Assembly: GCA_947455455.1 (NCBI GenBank)
Contig: CANGOE010000022.1
Location: 1 to 36,233, forward strand
Reading direction: 5' to 3'
DNA from: Hyphomicrobiales bacterium
Lineage (GTDB): Bacteria > Pseudomonadota > Alphaproteobacteria > Rhizobiales > Beijerinckiaceae
DNA length: 36,233 nucleotides
Below are positions 24,991 to 34,103 of this stretch, in pieces. The notes under the pieces were generated by a model. The model saw nothing but the letters and a program-made list of their open reading frames with translations. It searched no databases and was not told the DNA's origin. Every line of letters starts with the position of its first letter. The first letter of the stretch is position 1. Both the position numbers and the translations under genes were made by a program.

Positions 24991-25012
24991 CGATGATTGA
25001 TTGAAATCATCG
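24991..25012. promoter_or_regulatory. Palindrome between the ferredoxin oxidoreductase and AsnC genes
   Basis: CGATGATT-N6-AATCATCG is a perfect 8-bp dyad in the AT-rich 152-nt divergent gap 24932-25083. AsnC/Lrp proteins usually bind such AT-rich dyads next to the gene they control. It lies about 60 bp from the oxidoreductase start and about 72 bp from the asnC-type start, so it could serve both. Confidence 0.5.
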
Positions 25013-25083
25013 AAAAATGAAATAAATTTCCATATATCAATGAATAACGGTAAACTTATTCAAATGAGATTTCGGAGGAAGAG

Positions 25084-25545
25084 ATGCTGGAAAGACAAGA
25101 CGAGCGAATCCTGTACGAACTCCAGCGCGACGGCCGGATGACCAATCAGCGTCTGGCCGAAGATCTCGGACTTTCAAGCTCGGCCTGCTGGCGGCGTATC
25201 AAATCATTGGAGGAAGCCGGTGTCCTGCTTGGCTATTCTGCGATTGTCGATCGGGAAAAGGCCGGTTTTCAGATGTCTGCCATCTTGCATGTATCGCTTG
25301 AGCGGCACGACACCAAATTTGTCGAAGAATTCGTGTCCCGTGTCATCGCCCGCCCAGAGGTGCTGGAATGTTATGCCACGACCGGCGACGCCGATTACCA
25401 TTTGCGCGTCGTCGTCAAAGACATCAATGCCTATAATATCTTTCTGGACGATTTTATGTTCCGTCTGCCCGGTATCCGATTTGTCCGCACGAATGTGATT
25501 TTGAAGGAAGTCAAACACTCCATGAGCCTGCCGTTTCGAAAGTAA
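25084..25545 (+). CDS. Lrp/AsnC family transcriptional regulator
   Basis: This 153-residue protein has the normal length and layout of the family: an N-terminal HTH (ILYELQRDGRMTNQRLAEDL then GLSSSACWRRIKSLEEAGVL) and a C-terminal RAM ligand-binding domain (VLECYATTGDADYHLRVVVK). GGAGGAAGAG precedes the ATG. It is divergent from the 2-oxo acid:ferredoxin oxidoreductase, a pairing common in alphaproteobacteria, and probably controls it in response to an amino acid. Confidence 0.95.
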   Translation: MLERQDERILYELQRDGRMTNQRLAEDLGLSSSACWRRIKSLEEAGVLLGYSAIVDREKAGFQMSAILHVSLERHDTKFVEEFVSRVIARPEVLECYATTGDADYHLRVVVKDINAYNIFLDDFMFRLPGIRFVRTNVILKEVKHSMSLPFRK

Positions 25546-25827
25546 GTCAGGCATGTGATAGGAAATCCGTATTCCTCAAGTATTGGATTGATAGCCCGCG
25601 ACATCGTATTGGTAAGTAGCGACTGTCCTGACTCCACCGGATCAATTGAATGGGCAGCCTCAACTGTAAAAATTCTAAATTCTTGGCCGGGCCTGGCGTG
25701 GTCACACCCGCCGGACGGGTTCTCTCAATCGACCAATTAAGCCTTTCAAAACCAGACAAGAATATCCAAGTCCATTAAGGCATATTGTCGGCATTTGCTT
25801 CTAACGCATCGAAATCAATTCAATTTT
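25546..25827. other. Convergent intergenic region without a recognisable gene
   Basis: This is 282 nt between the 3' ends of the AsnC gene and purU. The only structure noticed is a short dyad ACCCG-N5-CGGGT (25706-25720) without a T-tract. No credible coding frame or RNA gene was seen. Confidence 0.4.
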
Positions 25828-26682
25828 CTACGGAAAAACAACGGTCTTGTTGCCGTTGAGCATGACGCGGTTTTCCAGATGCATTTTTACGGCGCGGGCG
25901 AGAACACGGCTTTCGATGTCGCGTCCTGCAGCAACAAAATCATCGGGATCCATGACATGGGTCACGCGTTCGGTTTCTTGCTCGATGATCGGCCCTTCAT
26001 CAAGATCGGGAGTCACATAATGCGCTGTCGCGCCGATCAGTTTCACACCGCGTTCATGGGCTTGATGATAAGGCTTGGCTCCTTTGAAGCTCGGTAAAAA
26101 CGAATGATGGATATTGATCACTTTACCAAATAGCCGCGTTGAAAGCTGATCGGACAACACCTGCATATACCTTGCCAAAACGACAAGATCAGCATCCTTC
26201 TCGCGCATCAGCTCCAGCAGTCTTTCTTCCTGTTCAGCCTTGTTGTCCTTGGTCACTTTCCAGCAATAATAAGGAATTCCCTCATTGTCCGCTGTGCGTG
26301 CGCTGTCCTCGTGATTTGACACAATGGCGGCGACATCAGCTTTGAGCCAGCCCACCCTGATCTGGTAAATAAGATGAAGCAGAGCATGATCGAATTTCGA
26401 GACCATGATAATGATTTTCGGCCTGCGCGCGGTATCGGTTAGGCTGATGCGCATGCCGAATCTCTCGATGACCGGCTTGAGGCTTCTTTCTATGGAATCT
26501 TTTCCTGCATCGCCTTTGACTGTAAAGGCAATCCGCATAAAAAATCGTTGAGTGCGGCGATCAAAGAATTGGTTGCTTTCCTCGATATTGCCGCCGATGC
26601 CTGCAAGCTCGGTTGTGACTGCCGCAACAATTCCGGGCCTGTCTTCGCAAGAAAGGTTAAGAATAAACAAGCAAGGTTGCAT
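25828..26682 (-). CDS. purU: Formyltetrahydrofolate deformylase (PurU)
   Basis: This 284-residue protein is full length. It has the N-terminal ACT domain (LNLSCEDRPGIVAAVTTELA) and the C-terminal formyltransferase-fold domain with NIHHSFLPSFKGAKPYHQAH and ATAHYVTPDLDEGPIIEQE, which hold the catalytic Asn/His/Asp set. It hydrolyses 10-formyl-THF to formate and THF. Next to sarcosine oxidase genes its usual role is to remove one-carbon units released by demethylation and to recycle THF. GGAGC lies about 10 nt before the ATG at 26682. All its motifs are intact, unlike several neighbours. Confidence 0.96.
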   Translation of the reverse strand: MQPCLFILNLSCEDRPGIVAAVTTELAGIGGNIEESNQFFDRRTQRFFMRIAFTVKGDAGKDSIERSLKPVIERFGMRISLTDTARRPKIIIMVSKFDHALLHLIYQIRVGWLKADVAAIVSNHEDSARTADNEGIPYYCWKVTKDNKAEQEERLLELMREKDADLVVLARYMQVLSDQLSTRLFGKVINIHHSFLPSFKGAKPYHQAHERGVKLIGATAHYVTPDLDEGPIIEQETERVTHVMDPDDFVAAGRDIESRVLARAVKMHLENRVMLNGNKTVVFP

Positions 26683-26772
26683 CTTACTGGCGCTCCACTA
26701 CTGCAAGCCGATGAATTGGTCCCGAAAGCAATTGATCCAGTGATAGACCGGCGGCCTGTCCTGATCGTGACA

Positions 26773-26802
26773 AAAAGAGACCAAATTTTGCTTAAAAGAG
26801 AC
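26773..26802. promoter_or_regulatory. Direct repeats upstream of purU, candidate AraC-family site
   Basis: AAAAGAGAC occurs twice, at 26773-26781 and 26794-26802, exactly 21 bp apart (two helical turns). It lies 91-120 bp upstream of the purU start. Same-face direct repeats are the normal binding architecture of AraC-family activators, and the remains of a GlxA-type AraC gene are adjacent. Confidence 0.4.
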
Positions 26803-26842
26803 TTTGTGCAAAAGGACGTGACGCATTGTAGATCCCGCGTGC

Positions 26843-27172
26843 TTATTTGCGTATTGCGCGGGGCGTATCTCCATAATGAGCGCGGTAAACCCTTGAAAAA
26901 TGTCCGACGCTGGAAAAGCCTGCGGCATAAGCAATTTCCGCAATCGAGAGCGGACTTTGCATTAACAAGCGCCGGGCATGCTGTAGCCGGATCTTTCGAT
27001 ATTCGGCAATGAAGGTCGAGCCCATGTGATCGGCAAACAGCCGATCCAGATGGCGGGTGCTCATTCCGGCAAAATGGGCCATTGTCGACCGGTCCAGAGG
27101 ATATTCGATCGCACCTTCCATTTTCTCCAAAATGGTCAAGAGCCCCGGATGATGAACGCCGTGCCGGAGCAC
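26843..27172 (-). CDS. GlxA-type AraC-family regulator, N-terminally truncated
   Basis: Only the C-terminal 109 residues remain, starting formally at a GTG (27172). They hold both AraC HTHs: DRSTMAHFAGMSTRHLDRLF and the second helix set LLMQSPLSIAEIAYAAGFSS followed by VGHFSRVYRAHYGDTPRAIR. The segment HGVHHPGLLTILEKMEGAIE before them is the linker seen after the DJ-1/PfpI-like sensor domain in GlxA/GbdR-type regulators of betaine catabolism. That sensor domain (about 200 residues) is missing. The frame ends upstream exactly where soxA-coding sequence begins on the other strand. It is probably non-functional or unable to sense ligand. Confidence 0.8.
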   Translation of the reverse strand: MLRHGVHHPGLLTILEKMEGAIEYPLDRSTMAHFAGMSTRHLDRLFADHMGSTFIAEYRKIRLQHARRLLMQSPLSIAEIAYAAGFSSVGHFSRVYRAHYGDTPRAIRK

Positions 27173-29553
27173 GTGTCATTCTCGCCGATGAAGGTTTCGA
27201 ACTGGGTGGTTCATTGTTGCGGGAGAGCGGAACTATCGCAGGACAGTCCGCCAACGACTTTCGCAAGAGCATCATCGCAGAACTCTCCGCCCTGCCCAAT
27301 GTCACCCTCCTCCCGCGCACAACCGTTTTTGGTTGGTATGACGACAATGTCTTCGGTGCAGTCGAGCGTGTGCAAGCCTATAGTGCGCGGCCTGACCCCA
27401 ACAGGCCAGTGGAACGATTGTGGCGCATTATTGCCCGCGAGACCATTCTTGCCACCGGCGCAGAAGAACGGCCACTCGTTTTCGGTGGCAATGACATTCC
27501 CGGTGTGATGTTGGCGGGTGCCATGCGAAGCTACCTGAACCGGCATGCCATCGCTCCCGGACAAAGGACTGTTATCTTCACGACCAATGCTTCGGGTTAC
27601 AAGACCGCCGCCGATCTGGAAGCAGCCGGTCTCGAAGTAGCCGCCATTGTCGACCCGCGCGCGATGGGTGAAGAGGTCTGGACTGGCAAAGCGCGCGTTA
27701 TTCATCAAGGCGTGGTCCGAGATGCGCATGGCGGCAAATATCTGAGCGGAGTGACTGTCGAAGCCAATGGCCGGAGCGAATATATCGGGGCCGATGCCCT
27801 CGCTATGTCCGGCGGATGGAGTCCGGTCATCCATCTGGCCTGCCACCGCGGCGCCAAACCCGTTTGGTGCGAAGACAAAGCCGCTTTCCTTGCCCCGCAG
27901 GATTTACAGGGTCTCAGAATGGCCGGAGCGGCCGCAGGTGCACAGACAATAGAAGCCTGTCTTGGTGAAGCAACCATTCAGGCCTGCAAGGCTATGACCG
28001 CATTGGGGTTCGGCAAGACAGAAGCCGCCTTTGCTCCGGTCGATGAGCCCGGACATCCGGTCCATACTGTGTGGCATGTACAAAACAGCAAACAAAAAGC
28101 CTTTGTCGATTTCCAGAACGATGTGCATGCCAAGGATATCGAACTGGCCGTGCTTGAAGGCTATGGCCATGTCGAACTGGCCAAACGCTACACAACAAAC
28201 GGGATGGCCACCGATCAGGGCAAGCTCTCTAACATCAATGCCATTGGTATTCTGGCACAAGCACGAGGGATCTCGCCTGCCGAAGTGCAGACAACCACAT
28301 TCCGCCCCTTTTATACGCCCGTGAGTTTCGGTGCCCTGACAGGCCATGCCAAAGGCCGGAATTTTCAACCTGTCCGCAAATCGCCTTTGCACGATTGGGC
28401 CAAGAAGAATGGCGCGGCCTTTGTCGAAACCGGATTGTGGTATCGTTCGGCCTGGTTTGCACAAGAGGGAGAAACAGGCTGGCGGCAAAGCGTGGATCGC
28501 GAGGTGCTCAATGTGCGGTCCCATGCCGGTCTTTGCGATGTTTCCACCCTTGGAAAGATCGAGATTTACGGCAAGGATGCAGCCGAATTTCTTAACCGTG
28601 TCTATTGCAACGCTTTTTTGAAACTGCCTGTCGGGCGTGCCCGCTACGGGGTGATGTTGCGCGAGGACGGCATGATTTATGACGACGGCACAACAAGCCG
28701 TCTCAGCGACAATCACTATTTTCTGACAACCACCACAGCTCTGGCCGCCGGTGTGATGACCCATCTGGAATTCTGCGCGCAGGCCCTTTGGCCTGATCTG
28801 GATGTCCGTCTGGCTTCCTCGACCGACCAATGGGCGCAAATGGCGATTGCGGGTCCACGCTCACGCGACATTCTCCAAGCCCTTGTCGATCACGATCTGT
28901 CCGATGCGGCATTTCCATTCATGAGCGCGAAACCGGTTACTCTGTTGGGCGGCCAGCTTTCGGCGCGCTTGTTCCGCATTTCGTTTTCGGGCGAGCTCGC
29001 CTATGAACTGGCCGTGCCCGCAGGCTATGGCGAAAGCGTGGCCGATGCCGTGATGGCTGCCGGAAAGTCCTATGGGATCTGCCCCTATGGTACAGAGGCA
29101 CTGGGTGTCATGCGCATCGAAAAAGGCCATGTGACACATGCCGAAATCAACGGCACCGTGACCCCGGACGATCTCGGGCTGGGCAAAATGGTATCAGCCG
29201 CGAAAACCGATTTCATCGGCAAGGCCATGCTGTCACGCGAAGGATTGACCACAGCCGACCGCAACCGGCTTGTTGGCATTAAGCCTCTCGATCAAACAAA
29301 ATCATTCCGTACCGGTTCGCATATCCTGTCTAAGGGGGCCGCCGCGACCCTCGAAAATGACCAAGGCTATATCACCTCAAGCGCATTTTCGCCCACGCTC
29401 GGTCACATGATCGGACTTGGTCTGGTCAAAAACGGACCGCAACGGATCGGTGAACACGTGACGATCTGGAATGCCCTTGGCAATGAATATACCGAAGCTG
29501 TTTTGTGCCAGCCCGTCTTTGTCGATCCAGAAAACCGGAAACTTCATGCCTGA
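27082..29553 (+). CDS. soxA: Sarcosine oxidase alpha subunit (SoxA), N-terminally truncated
   Basis: The frame of 823 residues (first ATG 27082) is shorter than the usual alpha subunit of about 1000. Recognisable SoxA sequence starts only near 27163 with GARVILADEGFELGGSLLRE. The first 25 or so residues are antisense AraC sequence, not SoxA. The 2Fe-2S/THF-side N-terminal region and the first FAD-binding GxGxxG are therefore lost. The rest is good: ILATGAEERPLVFGGNDIPG, the NAD/FAD middle region, then a GcvT-like folate-binding domain (ARYGVMLREDGMIYDDGTTS, GPRSRDILQ, SGELAYELAVP). The heterotetrameric enzyme oxidises sarcosine to glycine and 5,10-methylene-THF. Its partners SoxB and SoxD are not in the window. 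It is probably inactive as it stands. Confidence 0.85.
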   Translation: MSTGPEDIRSHLPFSPKWSRAPDDERRAGARVILADEGFELGGSLLRESGTIAGQSANDFRKSIIAELSALPNVTLLPRTTVFGWYDDNVFGAVERVQAYSARPDPNRPVERLWRIIARETILATGAEERPLVFGGNDIPGVMLAGAMRSYLNRHAIAPGQRTVIFTTNASGYKTAADLEAAGLEVAAIVDPRAMGEEVWTGKARVIHQGVVRDAHGGKYLSGVTVEANGRSEYIGADALAMSGGWSPVIHLACHRGAKPVWCEDKAAFLAPQDLQGLRMAGAAAGAQTIEACLGEATIQACKAMTALGFGKTEAAFAPVDEPGHPVHTVWHVQNSKQKAFVDFQNDVHAKDIELAVLEGYGHVELAKRYTTNGMATDQGKLSNINAIGILAQARGISPAEVQTTTFRPFYTPVSFGALTGHAKGRNFQPVRKSPLHDWAKKNGAAFVETGLWYRSAWFAQEGETGWRQSVDREVLNVRSHAGLCDVSTLGKIEIYGKDAAEFLNRVYCNAFLKLPVGRARYGVMLREDGMIYDDGTTSRLSDNHYFLTTTTALAAGVMTHLEFCAQALWPDLDVRLASSTDQWAQMAIAGPRSRDILQALVDHDLSDAAFPFMSAKPVTLLGGQLSARLFRISFSGELAYELAVPAGYGESVADAVMAAGKSYGICPYGTEALGVMRIEKGHVTHAEINGTVTPDDLGLGKMVSAAKTDFIGKAMLSREGLTTADRNRLVGIKPLDQTKSFRTGSHILSKGAAATLENDQGYITSSAFSPTLGHMIGLGLVKNGPQRIGEHVTIWNALGNEYTEAVLCQPVFVDPENRKLHA

Positions 29554-30148
29554 TTTCAACCTCATTCATAAAGCAGTCCTGGCCGATGTCCGATACGGAA
29601 TTTTCGGAAACATGCCCCCCGAAGGTCCGGGTATCCGCTTGCAAGCCTGTCCAGAAACCTGCCTTCTGCATGTGCTCGGCGCGCCCGGTTGCGGCGATCT
29701 TTTTACCGTCCTGACGGCACGCCCTGCCTGTCATGTTCGGGTCGCCGGTCCCTCGCAATGGCTCATCGCCAGCGAAGACCCGATCACAGATGTTGTGATC
29801 CGTGATCTTGAAGATCTTCTTGGCGAGCGTGCTGTCGTGTCCGACCAGACGCATGGCCGCATCCGCATCGGCATTTCCGGTCCCCGAGCTTCGGCTTTAT
29901 TGGCCAAAGGGACTGCGATCGATCTTGATCCGGCACAATTCCAGACGGGCAAATCCGCGATGACTCTGATCGGACATATCACGGTCAATCTCGCCCGGAT
30001 CGGGCATGATGCTTTTGAGATCATCGTATTGAGAGGATTTGCCGAAAGCCTCTGGAACGACCTGATCCATATGGGGCTTGAATACGGGGTCGACTGCATC
30101 CCTGCACATCTTGCCGGAAAACATCCTTCCGGCAAGATAACAGGATAA
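29546..30148 (+). CDS. soxG: Sarcosine oxidase gamma subunit (SoxG)
   Basis: This 200-residue protein starts at ATG 29546, overlapping the soxA stop by 8 nt, with GGAAA just upstream. It has the gamma-subunit pattern VRVAGPSQWLIAS, then RIRIGISGPRASALLAKGTA, IDLDPAQF and the late FEIIVLRGFAESLWNDLIHM. The protein assists assembly of the sarcosine oxidase heterotetramer. It appears intact despite the damage to soxA, and ends 24 nt from the convergent dehydrogenase gene. Confidence 0.85.
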   Translation: MPDFNLIHKAVLADVRYGIFGNMPPEGPGIRLQACPETCLLHVLGAPGCGDLFTVLTARPACHVRVAGPSQWLIASEDPITDVVIRDLEDLLGERAVVSDQTHGRIRIGISGPRASALLAKGTAIDLDPAQFQTGKSAMTLIGHITVNLARIGHDAFEIIVLRGFAESLWNDLIHMGLEYGVDCIPAHLAGKHPSGKITG

Positions 30149-30171
30149 AGCGTCAGCCCCGCTTGAAAGCC

Positions 30172-32587
30172 TTACACGCGCATCCGGAGACCGTCCGGAT
30201 CGAAGGGTGGTTGTGCCAGAATCCGGGCTGGCACATCACGACCAAGAATGGCCACATGGACTGTAGCACCGGGGCGATAGGCTTGGGTTTCGACATAACC
30301 GATAGCCAATGATTTTTCGACGAAATAGCCATAGCCACCTGTTGTGACATTGCCGATCGGATTGCCGTTTTCATCGAAGATCGGCTCATTGCCACTGGCA
30401 TCTGCTTCAGTTGCGTCAATCTCTATCATGCACAGCATGTAGCGTGGCTGGCTTGAAGAAACGGCCTCCCATGCTGAGCGATTGAGAAACTGCTTTTCTG
30501 AACGCACCAATCCGCCGAGCCCGCTTTCATGGGGCCAATATTCAGGCGAGTAATCACGTCCCCACGAGCCATATCCTTTTTCAAGCCGCAAACTGCCAAG
30601 AGCACGGCTGCCGACAGGACCACCGCCATGGTCTTGAGACGCCTTAAGCAGGACATCAAAGAGCTGTGCTTGATTGGCCTCACTGCAATACACTTCCCAT
30701 CCCAAATCACCCGTAAAGCTCAGGCGCAATGCAATGCAGGAAATCCCTGCAACGTCGATCTGCTTTGATCGTGCGAAGGGAAACTCGCCATTGGACAGAT
30801 CCGCATCGGTCAGCTTGGACAAGAGCTGTCTTGCCAAAGGACCCGCGATATTAAAGCCGCACATCGCATCCGTCAGGCTTATAAATTCTGTGCCGTCGGG
30901 AAGGGGGATCTGTTTGAAAAACCGCGCATGGAACCGCTCGGCCATTCCTGATCCGAAAATCCGGTAATCGTCGTCTGCCAATTTGGTCACAGTAAAGTCA
31001 CCTGCCACACCGCCATGCACACCAATCAGGGGGGTAAGGCAGGTCAAGCCTGTTTTTGTCGGGATCTTGTTGGCAAATAGAGCGCTCAACCACTCATAGG
31101 CACCGGCGCCTTTCACCTGATATTTTGCAAAATTCGAAATATCGATGAGGCCAACCGTGTTGCGGAGCATGCGTGCTTCGCGTCCGACCGGATCCCACCA
31201 GTTCTGTCTTGTAAATCCGTAGGTTTCCGATTGCGGTTCACCCGCCACTGCATACCACAACGGATGCTCCCATCCATAGTTGAGGCCAAAAATGGCGCCC
31301 ATGGATTTTTGACTGTTGTAAATTGGCCGGGTCCGCACGGGCCGTCCGGCATCACGCTCTTCATAAGGAAAATGGATTTTGAAGCGGTTGGCATATTGAT
31401 CGGCAACACGGGCTTTGACAAATTGCGGATTGGCCCAAAGGCCAAACCGCGCCAGGTCCCATGCAAAAAGATCGAGTGAGGGCTCGCCATCCACGATCCA
31501 CTCGGCCGACAAACGGCCCAAGCCACCAGATTGTGAAAAGCCCGGAATAATCCCGTTGCAACAGAAGTAGTTGTTGAGTTCGGGAACCGGACCAAACAGA
31601 GCCGCGCTATCAGGCGACCAGATCATGGGGCCGTTGATGACGCGCTTGATACCAGCCGATCCGACAAGCGGGACACGGTCAATCGCACGAAGAATATTAG
31701 GTTCGATTCGCTCTAGATCATCGGGGAAAAGCTCTTGCCCGAAATCGAGCGGTGTCGATTTTTCGGCCCAGAACCGCATATCTTTTTCATAGGCACCCAC
31801 CAGAAAGCCCTGTCCTTCCTGGCGCAGGTAATATTCCCCGTCGCGATCTGCCATCGAGGGCAAACGGCGGCCCAGTTCGGCAATTTCGGGGATGGTCTCT
31901 GTGACAAAATATTGATGCTCGGTCGGAATAAGAGGCAGGTCGATACCGGCCATTTGCCCGACTTCCCGCGCCCATAAACCGGCGGCATTGATGATCCATT
32001 GCGTATGAATGGACCCTTTTTCAGTATCAACAATCCACGACCCGTCTGGTTGCGCACGCGTTGCAATTACCGGATTGAACCGCTGGATTTCGGCCCCCAT
32101 CTGCCGCGCCCCTGTGGCATAGGCATAGGTCACGCCTGAAGGATCGACATTCCCTCCGTCGGGCTCGTACATGATACAGCGAATTCCATCAAAATTGACG
32201 AAGGGATGGAGCTTCTCTGCCTCGCTACGGGATATTTCATGAAACCGCATGCCATAGCGGCGCGCCTTGGCGGCCTGAATACGCAATTGATGTTCGCGCT
32301 GTTCGGTTTGGGCAACATAAAGCGAGCCCTGCTGGAAAATGCCGCAACTCTGCCCTGTTTCCAGCAGGGCTCGCTTTATGTTGCATCGTGTAATGCTGAA
32401 GGCGGCTGATATTGGTGTTGTCATGCAAGCCATGAATATTTGCGGCGGCATGCCAGGTCGAGCCGCTTGTCAATTCAGATCGCTCGATCAACACACTGTC
32501 CGTCCATCCCTTTTTCGCAAGGTGATAGAGAATCGAGCATCCAATTAAGCCACCTCCGATGACGACGGCCTGAGCGTGAGTACGCAT
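30172..32587 (-). pseudogene. Dimethylglycine/sarcosine dehydrogenase-like flavoprotein, frameshifted
   Basis: The gene starts at ATG 32587 (AAGGA 8 nt upstream) with [20 protein letters not shown] and [16 protein letters not shown], the family's covalent-flavin histidine motif. After RLQHYTM (codon ending 32384) the frame is lost. It resumes 22 nt later in another frame at [17 protein letters not shown] and continues to 30172 with DAO, FAO_M and GcvT-type folate domains (MLRNTVGLIDISNFAKYQVK, SFTGDLGWEVYCSE, GLGGLVRSEKQFL). Intact it would be about 805 residues and would demethylate dimethylglycine or sarcosine with transfer to THF. The break lies inside a perfect 27-bp inverted repeat. Apart from this the gene is clean, so the damage is recent or technical. 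Confidence 0.85.
32312..32384. repeat. Perfect 27-bp inverted repeat with 19-nt loop at the frameshift
   Basis: The arms are 32312-32338 and 32358-32384 and are exact reverse complements; the loop is 32339-32357. The lower-numbered arm encodes the conserved FQQGSLYVA of the dehydrogenase. The other arm stands where the conserved segment before ETGQ should be and makes no sense in frame. It therefore looks like an inverted copy of the gene's own sequence, produced by strand switching at a quasi-palindrome or by an amplification/assembly artefact. Confidence 0.9.
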
Positions 32588-32694
32588 GCTGGTATTCCTT
32601 TTATTCAGCAACAGTTAATGGTGGGATATGACAGCGCATATTGTGTGCGAGCGTTTGTGTTATGGTTTCATGATGGAATTGAGCATCAGCAGTT

Positions 32695-34029
32695 TCAGGC
32701 CTCCAGCACCAAATGTGCGTAAATGTTGGCGGGCTTGGAGGCTTCCCCGGACACCATGGCGAAGTCTGCTATCGACCGAGCACGGTCGGTTTCGAGATGC
32801 GTGGTGTATCTGTTGAATTTTGCAATCAAGGCCGCATCCGAAAGCGGACAGTCGGGATCGCCTTTTGCTGTAACCAATTCGGATTGATGAACATGGCCGG
32901 ATTTTGTTTGGATGCAAACGCGTGCAAATCGTTGCGCCGGAAAGAGAGCCGATATTGCCGGATCTTCTTTAAGCCTGATCCGTTTGAGCATTGATGCAAC
33001 CGCTTCATCGCCCAAGCCGTCCTTGTCGATGTGTGTTGCATTGATGCTTCTGTGCAAAAGGTAAACAGCGAGAGGAAATCCCAATGCATATTGTGCCTCT
33101 TCTGTCGTTTGAGGCAGGGCCGTACCCAAACTGACAGCGTGAGCGAATGTGCTCACTTCGACAGATTCAATGTCGGCAGGCATAACCAATGAGGTTTCAA
33201 GAAGTGTTGCGGCCGCCTCAATCGCCGGCTGTGCCCAGCGGCAAACGGGATACAGCTTGAAATACTGTTCCTCGATGCGCCAACGCGATCCCAAATCAGA
33301 CCAGACATTCTCTGTGTCTTTGCCATCCATGGTGATGGCAGGAGCTCCTGTAAAGCCGTCTCTTGCAAGATAGGCAGCGCTCACACCTGCGAAGGCACCC
33401 CAGCCCGATCCGTCTTTCAACATTGTCGGATGTTCGATACAGCGCATCATCTGGCTGCGTGGTCCATGATATTCGGCTGTGCCAATCGCATGGCGTGTTT
33501 GCATTTGATCGAGCTTGAGAAACCGCGCACCGAGTGCTGCGCATGCAAGCGCGTTCCACGCTCCCGAGGTGTGGTAGTCATGGGCCGTTGCATGGAGCGC
33601 GATGCCCGCCCGAGTGGCAATTTCATAGCCGACAACGATTGCAGTGAGTAAATCCCCGCTTGAAAAATGATCAGTCGCGAACAGGCCTTCCGCATCAGCA
33701 AAGGCCAGAATCGCCGGCAAAACAGCGACACCCGCATGGCCTTTGGTCAATGCGTGCCCGTCATGCGCGTCAAAGGCATCAATGGTTGAAGCCCCTGCGT
33801 AAGCCGCACCTGCCGGACTGACCCTGCGGCCATCAAAAAGCAGACGTGCGGTTTTCTCTGTGCTTCCCATTTGGCGGAACGCAAAATCATGGACGATCCG
33901 GGATAGGTGTGTCTTTCTGCCGCTGGCCGCAACGCCGGCGATATCCAGCAAACAACGGCGTGCTTGGTGAACAGCGCTGGCTGGTATGTCAGACAGTTGA
34001 AGGTCATGGATGAATTCAAGCGGATTCAT
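32695..34029 (-). CDS. MmgE/PrpD family protein
   Basis: This 444-residue protein has the family layout (2-methylcitrate dehydratase, cis-aconitate decarboxylase and relatives). It starts with FIHDLQLSDIPASAVHQARR then CLLDIAGVAASG, and continues with DAFDAHDGHALTKGHAGVAV and YKTTG-region equivalents such as HTSGAWNALACAALGARFLK. The basic pocket segment is LYPVCRWAQPAIEA. AAAGGAAA lies about 11 nt before the ATG at 34029. The specific reaction cannot be read: most members are uncharacterised. It lies downstream of the betaine-type binding protein and upstream of the broken dehydrogenase, on the same strand, and appears intact. A CAAAATTTT-rich palindrome upstream may control it. Confidence 0.9.
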   Translation of the reverse strand: MNPLEFIHDLQLSDIPASAVHQARRCLLDIAGVAASGRKTHLSRIVHDFAFRQMGSTEKTARLLFDGRRVSPAGAAYAGASTIDAFDAHDGHALTKGHAGVAVLPAILAFADAEGLFATDHFSSGDLLTAIVVGYEIATRAGIALHATAHDYHTSGAWNALACAALGARFLKLDQMQTRHAIGTAEYHGPRSQMMRCIEHPTMLKDGSGWGAFAGVSAAYLARDGFTGAPAITMDGKDTENVWSDLGSRWRIEEQYFKLYPVCRWAQPAIEAAATLLETSLVMPADIESVEVSTFAHAVSLGTALPQTTEEAQYALGFPLAVYLLHRSINATHIDKDGLGDEAVASMLKRIRLKEDPAISALFPAQRFARVCIQTKSGHVHQSELVTAKGDPDCPLSDAALIAKFNRYTTHLETDRARSIADFAMVSGEASKPANIYAHLVLEA

Positions 34030-34103
34030 CTATCAATATTTCCTTTAATTCCGACATATCGCCGCCAAGCAAAACAGCGGACATGAGGCATTGAATGCCC
34101 GGG

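Noticed and set aside
25706-25720. ACCCG-N5-CGGGT as a terminator for the AsnC gene
   Set aside because: Five-base stem, no T-tract and 160 nt downstream of the stop; not convincing.
32312-32384. The 27-bp inverted repeat as an IS end or integration site
   Set aside because: No transposase, target duplication or other element is present, and one arm is ordinary conserved coding sequence. A templated inverted copy explains it better.
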